64,000 nt of DNA from Gaeumannomyces sp. JS-464. Lineage: Eukaryota > Ascomycota > Sordariomycetes > Magnaporthales > Magnaporthaceae. Positions 1-11,000 of this stretch are shown piece after piece. Below the pieces are notes generated by a model. That model did not search any database. It was not told the DNA's origin and saw only the letters and a list, made by a program, of their open reading frames with translations. The DNA lies in assembly GCA_002197995.1 (NCBI GenBank), contig NGZR01000009.1:806001-870000 (forward strand). The letters run 5' to 3'. Position numbers and translations under genes: made by a program. Position 1 is the stretch's first letter, and each line of letters starts with the position of its first letter.

Positions 1-304
1 TGACAAGCGGTCTACACGCCAACTTCCCGTTGCGGGCATGTGGCGAGTCAGTCGGCCTCGGCTTTAAGCCCATCTGCAAACGCATACAGGGCGAGTCAAG
101 TCCCTGTTCGGGCGTGGGTACGGGAGGGAGGGCGAGGCGGGGCGGGCGAGGGCGCGAATCCACCTTGTCTTTAGCGAACACGAAGCGTCCTCAACCGATA
201 GGCGGGCGTCTACACGTGTGCTGTTATCTGGGCGGATCTATGGATCGGGCCGGGTTGCCCATCGGGTGTTCCGGCGGGTAAAAAGCTTGTCTCGGGCCTG
301 GTCT

Positions 305-324
305 GTCCGGTAGTTTCTCCGGAC
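305..324. promoter_or_regulatory. Inverted CGG-N8-CCG motif, possible zinc-cluster binding site
   Basis: GTCCGG at 305-310 is mirrored by CCGGAC at 319-324 with an 8-base spacer. Zn2Cys6 dimers typically bind paired CGG triplets in inverted or everted arrangement, and a Zn2Cys6 gene starts about 1 kb downstream. Autoregulation is only an inference: such 6-bp palindromes also occur by chance in GC-rich DNA. Confidence 0.25.
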
Positions 325-619
325 AAATGACGCGACTGGGCCCCGGCTCTCGCACGCCACGCCACGTTGGTGCTGCCATTCAATGCATCTCGCTTACGAT
401 CCGCTACATTACGCGAAAGCTTAAACGCAGTCATGTTCCTTCACAGCAAGATTTGCTAAGGTACGATTACCCACTATGCTAGGGACTTGTACGACGAGGG
501 ACAGTCGTTAGGGGGCAGGAGGTAAATGTAAGATAAGATCTGGATTAATTGCTACAAAACTTTCCCTTTTGGTGTTCCTCGGGCCCCAGGCCCCCTTTCG
601 TATCATTAATCTCGACTTA

Positions 620-650
620 AGCCCTCGGGGTTTCAGGATCCCCGAGGGCT
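620..650. repeat. Perfect 11-bp inverted repeat (hairpin)
   Basis: The arms 620-630 (AGCCCTCGGGG) and 640-650 (CCCCGAGGGCT) are exact reverse complements around a 9-nt loop. It sits where GC-rich sequence changes to AT-rich DNA. The role is unknown; a bacterial-type terminator is not expected in a fungus. Confidence 0.6.
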
Positions 651-1305
651 CCCGGCTTTTGAAAGTCTGTTAACGTGTTAAAAAGGCGTTATTATTAGGA
701 TTATAATTTAAAAGTTTAACCCCGGCAAAGGTACCGCTGGGAACTTTATCTTTTAACACCTTATTATCGTTATTTAATTTATATAACTTTATAAAATTAA
801 CGTTTATTACGTTAATAAATAGTTATTATTTTTTATAATAAAAGATGTTAATAATAACTGTTTATAAACGTAATTGTTATTAAAACGGTATATTATAAAT
901 TAAATCTTTAAATACTTGTAAACTGTAATACCGTGTTTAACTTGTTCATTAAAATTATATTTATAAATTTATTTTACACTTTTAATCTAAATTATATAAT
1001 TATATATTTAATAAATATATTATAAAAATGTTAATATATTAACGTAAACTTATTAACCTTTATAAAAGTTAAACATAGTGTAAAGTTTTTAATTATACCG
1101 TATAGTAAACGTCGTACTTCCAGGAAGAGCCGCCGGGTTGAACAGGCGCTTTTTATAATATAAATGCCGCGGGCAAGGAACCATCGCCACGTCCTGGTTA
1201 AAGAGATTATTTTGTAGCGTTTAAAACTCGGGCACGCCGTGCGTCTGTCTCGTTTTCCTCTTTTTTTTTTTCCCATCCCCGATCTTGCAAAGAGAGACCA
1301 CAAGT

Positions 1306-2833
1306 ATGACCACGCCGTCTCCGCACGCCGACCTCGAGCAGCAGTCCATCCGCGCGTCTTGCGACCGCTGCCGCTCCAAAAAGCTTGGCTGCGTCATTTC
1401 CGCCGCGCGGACGGGGGCCAGCGCCCAGCAGTGCGTGCGCTGCCTCCGCGCAAAGGTTTGCTGCGTCTTTGGCCGCCGCGCCCAGAACACGCGCCGCAAC
1501 AGCGCGGCCAAGGCCTCGTCGTCGTCGTTGACGGCGGGTATCGAGAGGAAAGCCAACAAGCCACTAGCGGCCAAGGCCGCAGAGAGCATACGACACAACC
1601 CATTGCCCCCCGTGACCCTGCTGCGTCCGCCAAAGTCCCGTTGTCGCCGCCGCCCGCCTTGGACGAGCCGCTTGGCGAGGCGTCGGCTGCCTCGCCGCTG
1701 TCCGACCCGGGTGTCTGGTACGATGGCTTCGTCCTCGGCTCTTTGGGGAACCCCTCCAGCACTACCGATGCCGACCCGTCTCTCGACTACGACTACTTCA
1801 TGGACCCATGTCCCGCACTAGAGCTCCAGGGCGAGTCCGACCTCAGCACGCTCTTGGCCGCTCCCGACACCTGGACGTCGTGGCCCCCATTGTCGTTGCC
1901 CAGGGCCTTGGACCGCCAGGTGTCGGTGGGTGACTCGAGCGTCCCGTCGGCGGCCGACTCCCTGCTCGAGCCCTGCACGCTCGAGCAGCAGGGGACCCCG
2001 GCCCATGCCGTGAAGGACCTCTCCGGTCTGGTCACCGACATCCACAGGACGATCAACCTGCTGGCCACCTCGGGCCAGTGTGCCGCCGGCCAGGACTTGG
2101 GCAAGTACCCCGTCGGCCAGGTGCTGACGCTCGCCCGGCGGCTGGTGGGCATAGTTCGCGATTTTCTGTCGGCCCCCCCGGGCCGAGGCCAGGCGTCGGG
2201 TGCGATACCGGCCGCGAGCAACACAGCCGAGCCAGCGCCCGTTTCCTTCACCTTAGCACTCGCTACGTCCCCGCTGGAGACGCACGGCGACAAGGGGATC
2301 TATTCCAGGGGCGTTTCCCCGTCCTCGACAACACCACGGGGCTCCTCCAGCCGCCAATCCGTAGCGACGTCGCCTCCGCCATCCAGGCCCGACACGACCA
2401 CGCTGCCCATCATGCTCCTGGTGCTCAGCTGCTACGTGTCGCTCGCCAAGCTCTACGCGACCGTCTTCGTGCAGATGCGGGGCTTCGTGCCGCGAAGCAG
2501 CGCCGTGCGCACGGCCGGCTGCAGCTGGGTGGCCTGGGGCTGCCGACTGGCGACGAGGTGGCGTGCAGCCGCCTCTACGTCGTCGTCCAAATGATGCTCG
2601 ACGAGTTCCAGGCCGTCGAGGACGTGCTTTGTGCCTGCGGCGGCGCCGCGGACCCGTCCGGTGACGAGGCTGAGAGCACGCTCGCCTGGTTCGCCTCGCA
2701 GCTCCGGACGGCCCGGCTAATGCTGCGGCAAGAGGCGGCGGCGGCCGGTCGGCTGGAGCACCGGTGTTCGGGGGGCTTGATAAACGAGGGCCAAAACCTC
2801 AAGGCTATGTTGCGTGAGCGTATGTATTTGTAA
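1306..2833 (+). CDS. Zn(II)2Cys6 (AflR-like) fungal transcription factor, frame-interrupted
   Basis: The ATG at 1306 opens a protein with a binuclear zinc cluster near residues 20-50: CDRC, then CVRC after a spacer, then a final CC, giving the pattern C-x2-C-x6-C-x13-C-x2-C-x6-C, followed by a basic stretch (FGRRAQNTRR). A Ser/Pro-rich linker follows. The C-terminal half (LLVLSCYVSLAKLYATVF, then SRLYVVVQMMLDEFQ and ARLMLRQEA) resembles the AflR-type regulatory domain of secondary-metabolite regulators. The reading frame changes twice. The first change can be an intron of 47 nt (1538-1584, GTATCG...CAGAG), giving a clean in-frame join. The second lies at about 2470-2525; a 56-nt GTGCAG...CTGCAG intron would restore frame but has weak splice signals, so a 1-nt deletion is equally likely. 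It would be a nuclear DNA-binding regulator. No metabolic cluster is visible beside it. The gene is GC-rich and not repeat-mutated, unlike both flanks. Confidence 0.8.
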
Positions 2834-2932
2834 GCGCATAATGTTAACTGGGTGGATTGTTTACATAGCGATGCGAGTGGTTGCATGGTAAACTTGTTGA
2901 AATATAAAAATTAACAATTTAAAGTTATAAAA
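2834..2932. other. Downstream of zinc-cluster gene, start of AT-rich DNA
   Basis: A short AT-rich stretch follows the TAA stop at 2831-2833. No distinct polyadenylation signal is certain. The first Fot1-type terminal repeat begins at 2935. Confidence 0.4.
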
Positions 2933-2934
2933 TA

Positions 2935-3144
2935 ACGTGGTTTATTAATGTGTGCCATAATTAACGCGTTCACGCGTTAATCCAACTTTATTTACGAATA
3001 GCTCCATAACAAACAATGGCAAACCAAAACGACAAACGTAAAAATCGACTTTTCCACCTTCGCTTAGTGGAAACGCGCCCAACCTGTTTAGCGCGATTAT
3101 ATGCTTAAAACACGGAAACTTATAAAATTCGAAAAGGAAGCGCT
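2935..3144 (+). mobile_element. 5' end of a Fot1/pogo-like transposon, truncated
   Basis: It starts after a TA with ACGTGGTTTATTAATG, the terminal repeat shared by all Fot1 copies here. Plus-strand translation gives degraded N-terminal transposase sequence ending in KFEKEAL-like residues, the same segment as in the copy at 3697-5556. It is cut at a TA at 3145-3146 by a MITE-like element; the rest of the transposase is not seen nearby. Confidence 0.6.
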
Positions 3145-3146
3145 TA

Positions 3147-3540
3147 GCGTGGTTTATTAGTGTATGCCACACATCAGCTCATGCCACACTTGAAATTCCC
3201 ATATTAAACGCGATTTTCGATAACCTTGTTAACTCGGCCAATTTAAGCCCAAATTTACCCAAATTGAAAAAGGGTAACGTGGTTTACAAGCGAGCCGCGC
3301 ACATAAGCGAGTCGCGCACTTTAAATCACGTGTTAAACGCGTTTTTTAATACTTCGCCAACTTAGCCAATTTAAATACAAATTTAACTAAATTTAAATAA
3401 GCTATATTTAACTATGCAGCGAATTTAATTTAATTTTCTTAAATTTTTATTATTACCCTTTTATAGTAAGTTTTAAACACTATGTAATACATTGTATGCA
3501 ATTGTAAATTAACTTAAAAAAAAGTAGTAATAAAAATTTA
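3147..3540. mobile_element. Two nested MITE-type fragments with Fot1-like termini
   Basis: A first element begins at 3147 (GCGTGGTTTATTAGTG after TA) and matches the left arm of the MITE at 11919. A second begins at 3277 (ACGTGGTTTACAAGCG, TA at 3275-3276) and cuts the first. The second runs through the family-typical stretch AATTTTTATTATTACCCTTT and a TGTAATACATTGTA core and then loses similarity near 3540, so its right arm is missing or unrecognisable. Confidence 0.55.
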
Positions 3541-3694
3541 TTTATTTATTTATTAGTTATATTATTGTTATATTTGTAAAAACCTTAATGCTTTTGCTGT
3601 TTTAAATACATGTAAAAACTTTTAAATTCGTTTTTAAATGCGGTTCGCATTCGGCTTGGTAGTTTAAAAGTAAAAACCATATTTGCTTTTCGTA
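3541..3694. other. AT-rich spacer
   Basis: AT-rich sequence with TTTA-type short repeats at 3538-3560. No element or gene is recognised. Confidence 0.4.
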
Positions 3695-3696
3695 TA

Positions 3697-5556
3697 ACGT
3701 GGTTTATTAGCGAGTGGCGCATATTAGCGAGTGGCGCACCCACACCCGACCTTTAGTTAATTAACGCGCATGCTAACCCAACAACGCCAGGAATCCATTT
3801 AAACTACTCGGAACTGTATATATCGGACATTTCTACTTCCTCCTAACAAGTGCGCGCATTATGTCCGGTTTTGCCGCAAGTGCCGCATCGCTAACGAATC
3901 GCCGTCGCCCTCCTTTCCGGACCCCCCTAATCTCGCATTTCTTGCTATATTTATCCATTTAACGCCTCCTAGTTTAGCACATCTCGTACCTTTTTAATAG
4001 TAAGTAACCTTCCAAGTCGGACACGTGTTTTTTTGGCCTTCCGGCGTTTGCTTAGTGCTTCGTTCGCCTTTTTAAGCGTAGACACTTTTGCTCGGAAAAG
4101 GGCCACTTCGTGCATAATCGCCTTCGCCCCTTTTGCAATTTAATCCATAACTATATTAATAAATGTCGAAAAGCTACCTCGGTAATTGGTAATTCGAGTT
4201 TTGATATGTTCGGATTGCGAAATTGCTTTTCTAGCTGTCCGCGGCGTTTTGGAGGTCCAAAGTTCGGCGTCGCTTAAGGGCTCCCTCGGGGGCGTTAAAG
4301 TTCGTAGCCTTACATCTAGCTTTTCCAAAACCGAATTTAAATTAAAAGGAGCAAGGCCAGCCTTTCGAAAACCTCCTTAAATATTTCCTTCGGTTATAAA
4401 GTTAAAAATGCCGCTTTAAACGCTGAAAAAAACTCGACCTTAGTTACGTAATTAACGTGTAACCTTATTAGGTTTTCGATTTGTCGACCGTACGCCCGCT
4501 TTATTAAGCCGAAACATTTAACGTTAAGCGGTTAAAGGAAGTAAAACGAATGCGAAGGCATACAAAGCGTAATAATGTTATGTTTTTAGCAGTAAAGCTT
4601 AAAATCCGTCGAGTGGTAGCTTTCGTGGCCGTTTAGCATTAACAAACGATAAGGGCCTTTTATGCGCGATGCAATGTGTTTATCGAAATGCCGGATCCAT
4701 TCCAAGCCGAGCTCGTTCGTAATCCACCCGTTAGCGTTTATTGCGATAACCTAATTGCGTGGAAAGTCGGTTTCCGAATACCAATTGGCCAAATGGTACT
4801 GCCTTTTAACGATAATAAAAGGAGGGATCGCTTAACCGCAATAGTTAACCCTTTGGATAACTGTGGCCCATTCCCGGTTGCTAAGCTAAACTAGCTTTGC
4901 TTTGCCACGGCCTTCCGATATTGTAATAATTATAACGGCGGCGATTATGCCTATAAAAAAGCCGGTTTCGTCGAAATTGTAAATATCGTTATCTAAAATG
5001 CCATATTTGGCCATAATGTTCCGTATAAGGTCGAACCACGCAAAAACGAGCTTGGGATTTTCGCATTTAACCTTTTGGTAGTTATACTTTCGAATTTAGC
5101 GCGTGCCGAGCTCCGGGCGGCGTTTAACGAATTTCGCGATCCAGCATTTGCCGACGGTGCCCGAATCGCGTTCGGCGAGCAGTCGATTAGCTATATTTTT
5201 AACACTAAAAGGCCGGGGAGGGAATGCGCGAAAATCCAGCTCGAATATGTACTTAACAAGCGCCTCCTTTTCGGATTTCGTTAATTTCCGAAAATTGGGC
5301 ATGCTATCGCGTCGAGCACATTAACTAGCGCGTTAGCAACGCAGCGTGGTTTTAAAAACGTCGTAAATTTTAACTGCCGAACGAGCACTTAACGTTGGAT
5401 TAAATTGGATTGCCCGTATAGCAAAAGTAATTTTAGCTTCGCTAAATGTCGACGCCATTTGTGGTTGTTAAGGAATTGAAGTTGGAAGTGGGAAACGCGA
5501 GTTGCGATGGAAAACGCGCCATTTGCTAATATGCGCCACTCGCTAATAAACCACGT
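3697..5556 (-). mobile_element. Fot1/pogo-like DNA transposon, copy A (complete but mutated)
   Basis: A 1,860-bp element is bounded by inverted termini: ACGTGGTTTATTAGCGAGTG at 3697 and its complement ending at 5556, with TA on both sides (3695-3696 and 5557-5558). Each terminus carries the motif TTAGCGAGTGGCGCA, repeated directly at the left end. Size, TA target and transposase match the Fot1 branch of the Tc1/mariner superfamily. G:C-to-A:T changes have created many stops. It is the least damaged Fot1 copy in this window. Confidence 0.9.
3804..5458 (-). pseudogene. Fot1-like transposase (CENP-B HTH + DDE), copy A
   Basis: The ATG at 5458 gives MASTFSEAKITFAIRAIQFN, typical of this family. 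An HTH segment follows at 5302-5096 (KSEKEALVKYIF, then NIANRLLAERD, then KFVKRRPELGTR). Central parts fit the DDE domain. The C-terminal region at 4328-4140 includes KLDVRLRTLTPP and KTPRTARKAISQSE. The end, around 3860, has CGTCGKTGHNARTC, a CCHC zinc knuckle, then acidic residues and a stop at 3804-3806. The length of about 551 codons fits the roughly 540-residue family. Several in-frame stops make it inactive. It would have cut and pasted the element at TA sites. Confidence 0.85.
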
Positions 5557-5558
5557 TA

Positions 5559-6125
5559 CGGTTTTTTTTATATAAATAATAATGCCGTTTGCTTAATTTA
5601 TATAACTGCTTTTAAAAGTTTTATTATAAAAGCGTTTTTATAATTAATAGTAATAATCGGAAAATACGTAAAGGAAAAAACTATAAAAAATATGTATTAC
5701 GTTTTAAATGCGTTTTAATACCGGGGTTTTTTTTCTTATTTTATAATTACGTTAATAATAATAGTGTTAGTTTAATTACTAATAGTAGTTAAGTTATCCG
5801 CGTTTAGGGTTTTCCAGCCCCGTTTTAATGCTTAATCGCGTGGTTGTTTTGGAAAGCTCGAAATGCTTAATCGCGTGGCTGTTTTAAAAAGCTCGAAATG
5901 CTTAATCGCGTGGTTACGCCGTAAAGTTTAAAAGTCGTAGTTAATTTTAAGTAATTCGGCGTAATTATGTTATCCGCTTTTAAAAGCGGCGTTTCGGTTG
6001 CGGTTTATTTCCTTGCTTATAACGCGCATTTAATTTTTTTATTAATTGTTCGCCGTTTTCGTAAAATTATATTGCTTTTATTTTGTTATTATTTGTATTA
6101 TGCTTTTTTGTTATACCTTTTTTTT
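5559..6125. other. AT-rich region with a short tandem repeat
   Basis: AT-rich DNA with no recognisable gene or transposon. It contains the 35-bp repeats at 5827-5915. Confidence 0.5.
5827..5915. repeat. 35-bp direct tandem repeat, about 2.5 copies
   Basis: The unit starts AATGCTTAATCGCGTGG and recurs at 5827, 5862 and 5897. The first two units are full length and differ by a few transitions (GG to AA, T to C). The third breaks off after about 18 bases. The function is unknown. Confidence 0.8.
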
Positions 6126-6199
6126 TGCCCTCGTGGTGTAGTGGTTTAGCATTAGGAGAACCTTTTGGAAGGTTACGGGTTCGACTTCCGTTAAAAGCA
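6126..6199 (+). pseudogene. tRNA-like sequence with Pol III A- and B-box motifs
   Basis: GGTGTAGTGGTTTAGC resembles the D-arm/A-box of fungal tRNA-Gln and tRNA-Glu. A 5-bp stem AACCT/AGGTT encloses a 6-nt loop with TTG, suggesting Gln, and ACGGGTTCGACTTCCGT forms a T-arm with a near-consensus B box. The acceptor stem pairs only at its outer bases and the anticodon loop is one base short. It is therefore more likely a decayed tRNA gene or the head of a tRNA-derived SINE than a working tRNA. Confidence 0.45.
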
Positions 6200-7364
6200 C
6201 TAAGCTTTTTTGTAACTCGCGCGAACGTTTTACGTAAATACCTCGAACCATTTTAACATTTTTACGTTACTAACCTTTATAAAAAAAAGCCCTATAAATA
6301 ATAAAAACCTTTATTAACTATCGACGAAAACTTTTAGCTTTTACAAAACGACCACGTGTCGAAGGAAAAAGCCACTTATTAAGCTTACGTTACGAGGTTT
6401 TTTCCCCGAACCGTGCCACCGCGCCTGCTTACCCAAGCGTGCACGCACGTGGGAAATAAAAAAACAATTAAGCATAAGGATAAACCGGATTAGTTTACCG
6501 GGATAAGCTGCACCGATATTAACGCGGGGTTAAAAATACCGATAAAAGAAATAAGCATTAATAACAAAATAAAACGGATTAAAAAGAGAATTGGGAAAAA
6601 GGAAAAAAAGGTGCGCCGCGACGGGGCGGCGGGCTTTATGCAAAAAATAAAAAGCCACGTGCGTTTTAATTTAAATAAGGTTAAACTTAAACTTAAACCT
6701 CGTTAATAAAAACGTACGTATTTGTTTAATATTAACGTTTTAAATAGTTATAAAAATAAAAAGCAAACGAAGCGGATTCGCAAATAAAGTTAATAAAACG
6801 TTTTTACTTAACTTTATTTAAAAACGGTTTGTTAAATTAAAAGCACGGTTTTAATCCTATTAAATACCTTAAATAAAAGTTACTTCCTATAGCTTATACA
6901 AGTCGAACAAGGTAAATAAATATATATATTATACCTTTTTTTTTTTTTTTTAAATACGGGTTTTTACTATTTTTTTTTTTGCTTTGTTTTAGTTTTTTTT
7001 TGTTATTACTTTTATTTTTTTTCCTTTTTTACTTTTACTTTTTATCCATTTTTCGTCCGCGTTTTACATTAGCCTTTTTTCGCTTTATTTTTTTCCAGCT
7101 TTTGTTTTTTTTATTATAGCTTTTAAAAACAAAACTCCTCGTTTTTTTCGCAACGGCGCGCGCGGCGGTTATAATAGCAGCGGTAATAATAACGGCGTTA
7201 CATTTGCTTTTTTTATAACGATCGCAATAAGCACCTATTTTCCAGTTTTAATAATAACGACGTTTTTAAAGCCAGCGGTATTTCGAACTTTTACGTTAAA
7301 ACTATAAATGCGGTTTTATACCGTTTTATTTCTTGTTTTTTTATTAAATTCTTTTAATTAGTTT
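6200..7364. other. AT-rich degraded region, nothing recognised
   Basis: AT-rich sequence with T-runs at 6937-6951 and 6971-6980 and small GC-rich islands near 6400-6450, 6610-6640 and 7145-7165. I see no protein homology in any frame. It directly follows the tRNA-like sequence, so part of it could be a SINE body. Confidence 0.4.
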
Positions 7365-7565
7365 TAACGTAGTTTATTAACTAGTCGCGCATATTACTAA
7401 ATCCCGCGTTTTTTTATCGCAACTCGCGTTTTTCATTTTTAATTTTAACTTTTTAATAAGCATAAATAGCATCGAAATTTAAAAAAGCTAAAATTATTTT
7501 TATTATATAAGCAATTTAATTTAATCGGGAATTAAGTTTACGTTTAGCAGTTAAAATTTACAATA

Positions 7566-9426
7566 ACGTGGTTTACAAGTAAGTGAAACACATAAGCGAG
7601 TGGAACACTTACACTTAACCTCCGGTTAATTAATACGCATGCCAATTTAGCAACGCTAAAAATCCATTTAAACTATTCGGAACTATATATATCGGACGTT
7701 TTTACTTTTTCTTAACAAATGCGCGCATTATGTCCGGTTTTGCCGCAAATGCCATATCGCTAACGAGTCGTCGTCGCCCTCCTTTTTTAACCCTTATAAT
7801 CGCGCATTTTTTGCTATAACTACTTATTTAGCTCCTTTTAATTTAAAACATTTCGTATTTTTTTTAACAATATATAACCCTTTTTATTAAACACGTGTTT
7901 TTTTAACCTTTCGGCGTTTGCTTAATGCTTCGTTCGCTTTTCGTAATTTAAAGCACTTTTCTTTTAAAAGGTTAACTATGCATAATTGCTTTAACCTTTT
8001 TCGTTAATTGGTTTATAACCGATAGTATAAATAACGGAAAGCTACTTCGGTAATTGGAAATTTAAGTTTTAATATGTTCGGATTGCGAAATTGCGTTTTT
8101 AGCTATTTAAAGCGTTTTAAAAGTTCAAAGTTCGGCGTTATTTAAAAGCTTTTTCGAGGGAGTTAAAATTTGTAACTTTACATTTAGCTTTTCCAAAATC
8201 GAATTTAAATTAAAAAAAAGCAAAACCAGCTTTTTAAAACCCTTTTTAAATTTTTTTTTTCAGTTATAAAGTTAAAAAATGCCGTTTTAAACGCTAAAAA
8301 AAATTCGACTTTAATTACGTGGTTAACGTATAACCTTATTAAATTTTCGATTTATTAACCGTACGCTTTTTTTAACGGGTTAAAATACCTAACGTTAAGC
8401 GGCTAAAAAAAGTAAAACGAATGCGAAAGTATGCAAAGCGTAATAATGTTATATTTTTAGCAATAAAGCTCGAAATTCGTCGAGTAATAATTTTCGTAGC
8501 CGTTTAGCATTAACAAACGATGGTTGCCTTTTATGCGCGATATAATGTGCTTATCGAAATTTTAAATCCATTTTAAGCCGAGCTCGTTCGTAGTTCACCC
8601 GTTAGCATTTGTTAAAATAACCTAATCGCGTGAAAAGTTGGTTTTCGAATACCAATTAGCTAAATGGTACTGCCTTTTAACGATAATAAAAAAAAATCGC
8701 TTAACCGTAATAATTAACCTTTTAAATAATTGTAACCCATTTCCGATTGCTAAGTTGGATTAGCTTTGCTTTATTACGGCTTTTTAACGTTATAATAACC
8801 ATAACGGCGGCGATTATGCCTATAAGAAAACTGGTTTCGTCGAAATTATAAATGTCGTTATTTAAAATGCTATATTTAATTATAATATTTCGTATAAAGT
8901 TAAACCAGGCAAAAACAAGCTTAGGATTTTCGCATTTGGCTTTTTAGTAGTCGTATTTTCGAATTTAACGCGTGCTAAGCTTTGCGCGGCGTTTAACGAA
9001 GTTCGCGACTTAGTTTTTATTAACGGCGTTCGCGTCGCGTTCGGCAAGCAATCGATTAGCTATATTTTTAACATTAAAAGGCCGGGGAAAAAATGCTTAC
9101 GAATGTAGCTTAAATATATATTTAATAAACGCCTTTTTTTCGAATTCCGTTAATTTTCGTAATTTAGGCATGCTATTGCATTAAGCAAATTGGCCGTGTT
9201 TTTAACGCGATAAGGTGGCAAAAACGACGAAGTAAATTTTAGCAACGGCCCGAAAATTTAGTTTTAAGTTAAATTGCAAAGCTTAAAAAGCGAAAATTAA
9301 TTTGCTTTTTTTATTTTGTTTTGCTATGTTTATTGGTAAAAAAGTTAATGGTAAAAAGAAACGCGTCGTATTATCGCGGTCGCGTATTTCACTTGCTTAT
9401 GTGTTTTATTTACTTGTAAACCACGT
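7566..9426 (-). mobile_element. Fot1-like transposon copy C, inside copy B
   Basis: Termini ACGTGGTTTACAAGTAAGTG (7566) and the complement ending at 9426 are flanked by TA at 7564-7565 and 9427-9428. The 1,861-bp length is almost identical to copy A, and sequence matches copy A throughout in the same orientation (for example the CENP-B-like HTH at about 9180-8960 and the knuckle near 7740). Its transposase on the minus strand is full of stops from G:C-to-A:T transitions. The terminal motif here reads AAGTGAAACACATAAGCG instead of the TTAGCGAGTGGCGCA of copy A. Confidence 0.88.
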
Positions 9427-10190
9427 TATTTTTAAGTTTATATACGCGATTAACGCGCCGGCCGACTTGTTTAACGCGATAACATGTTTAAATTACGGAA
9501 ATTAACAAAATTCGAAAAAACGCGCTTTTTAAATACATTTTAAGCTGGATTTTCGTGCATTTCCTTTTTAACTTTTTAATGTTAAAATTATAACTAACCG
9601 ATTGCTTATTAAACGTAACGCGAGCACTATTAGCAAATGCTAAGTTAAAAAGTTCGTTAAACGCCGCGCAAAGCTCGGCACACGTTAAATTTAAAAGTAC
9701 GATTATTAAAATGCCAAATGCGAAAATTTTATGCTCGTTTTTACGTAATTCGATTTTATACGGAATATTATAAAAATGGCATTTTAAATAACGACATTTA
9801 CAATTTTAACGAAACCGGCTTTTTTATAAGCAAAATCGCCGCCGTTATAATTATTATAATATTAAAAAGCCGTAATAAAGTAAAACTAGTTTAACTTAAT
9901 AACCGAAAATGGGTTATAATTATTTAAAAGGTTAATTATTACAGTTAAACGGTTTTTCCTTTTATTATTATTAAAAAGCAGTATTATTTAGGTAATTAGT
10001 ATTTAAAGCCCGATTTTTTACGCAATTAAATTATCGTAACGAATTTTAACGGGTAAATTACAAACGAGCTCGATTTAAAATATATTTAACATTTTAATAA
10101 ACACATTATATCGCGTATAAAAAGCTTTTATCGTTTATTAATGCTAAACGGTTACGAAGATTACTATTTAACAAATTTTAAACTTTATTA

Positions 10191-10619
10191 ACGTGGTTTA
10201 CAAGTAAGTAAATTAAACAAGCGAGTGGATCACCTGCAAATACATACAAAAAAAGTCGGTGCACTTCATTTAATTTACGGTAAAAAATTTTAAAAATTTA
10301 ACAGGTTATTATTAAAGGTATTTCTTACGTAAAAATATTTTTTCCGAATTTTTATTATTACTCCTTTAGGGTTAGTTTTAAACACTGTGAAAAACACGGT
10401 GCAGTTTTTTTAATTTCATAAAACTAGCCCTAAAGGAGTAATAATAAAAATCCGGAAAAAATATATTAGCTTTTCTACATAATTGTTTATTCCTTTGTAA
10501 ATTTTGGTAAAATTTAAACGTAAATTGGGTGAGTTATTTAACTGAAAAAAAACGCTGTTTAATATGCATTATGCAAATGATCCACTCGCTTGTTTAATCC
10601 ACTTACTTGTAAACCACGT
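10191..10619. mobile_element. 429-bp foldback MITE (Fot1-type termini), inside copy B
   Basis: Left end ACGTGGTTTACAAGTAAGTA and the complementary right end are flanked by TA (10189-10190, 10620-10621). The terminal ~45 bp match as an inverted repeat, including AACAAGCGAGTGGATCA. A second long inverted repeat (around 10345-10395 versus 10422-10470, containing TTATTATTACTCCTTTAGGG) surrounds a small core with ACACTGTGAAAAACACGGTG. The element is nearly one large palindrome with no coding capacity. Identical first bases to Fot1 suggest mobilisation in trans by a Fot1 transposase. Confidence 0.85.
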
Positions 10620-11000
10620 TATATATCGAGTTAACCTTTTGAAAAAAAAAGAACTTTAAATTACGAAAAGCGAACGAAGCGTTAAATAAACGCCGAAAGG
10701 CTAAAAAAAACACGTGTTCGGCAAAAAGGGTTACATATTGTCGAAAAAATACAAAGTGTTTTAAATTAAAAAAAGCTGGATAAATAGCTATAGTAAAAAT
10801 GCGCGATTATAAGGGTTAAAAAAGGAAAGCAACGACGATTCGTCGGCGATGTAACATTTGCGGTAAAACCGAACACAATGCGCGCACCTGTTAAAAGGAA
10901 GTAAAAACGTTCGATATATATAATTCCAAGTAGTTTAAATGGATTGCTGGCGTTGTTAAGTTAGCATACGCGTTAATTAACCGGAGGTTGGGTATAAGTG

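Larger units (their letters stand above)
1..1270. other. Upstream region without a recognised gene
   Basis: Positions 1-540 are GC-rich with no convincing protein; the short open frames there are low-complexity and match no family I know. From about 660 to 1130 the sequence becomes very AT-rich, like the degraded repeats further right, but I recognise no element in it. It ends in a pyrimidine-rich stretch (1251-1275) just ahead of the zinc-cluster gene, which would suit a fungal core promoter. It may hold the promoter of that gene. Confidence 0.5.

Noticed and set aside
30..434. Short Gly/Arg-rich frames on both strands at the left edge
   Set aside because: Low-complexity GC-rich translations without homology; no start context or intron signals.
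620..650. GC-rich hairpin as a rho-independent terminator
   Set aside because: No T-run follows and the organism is a fungus; kept only as an inverted repeat.
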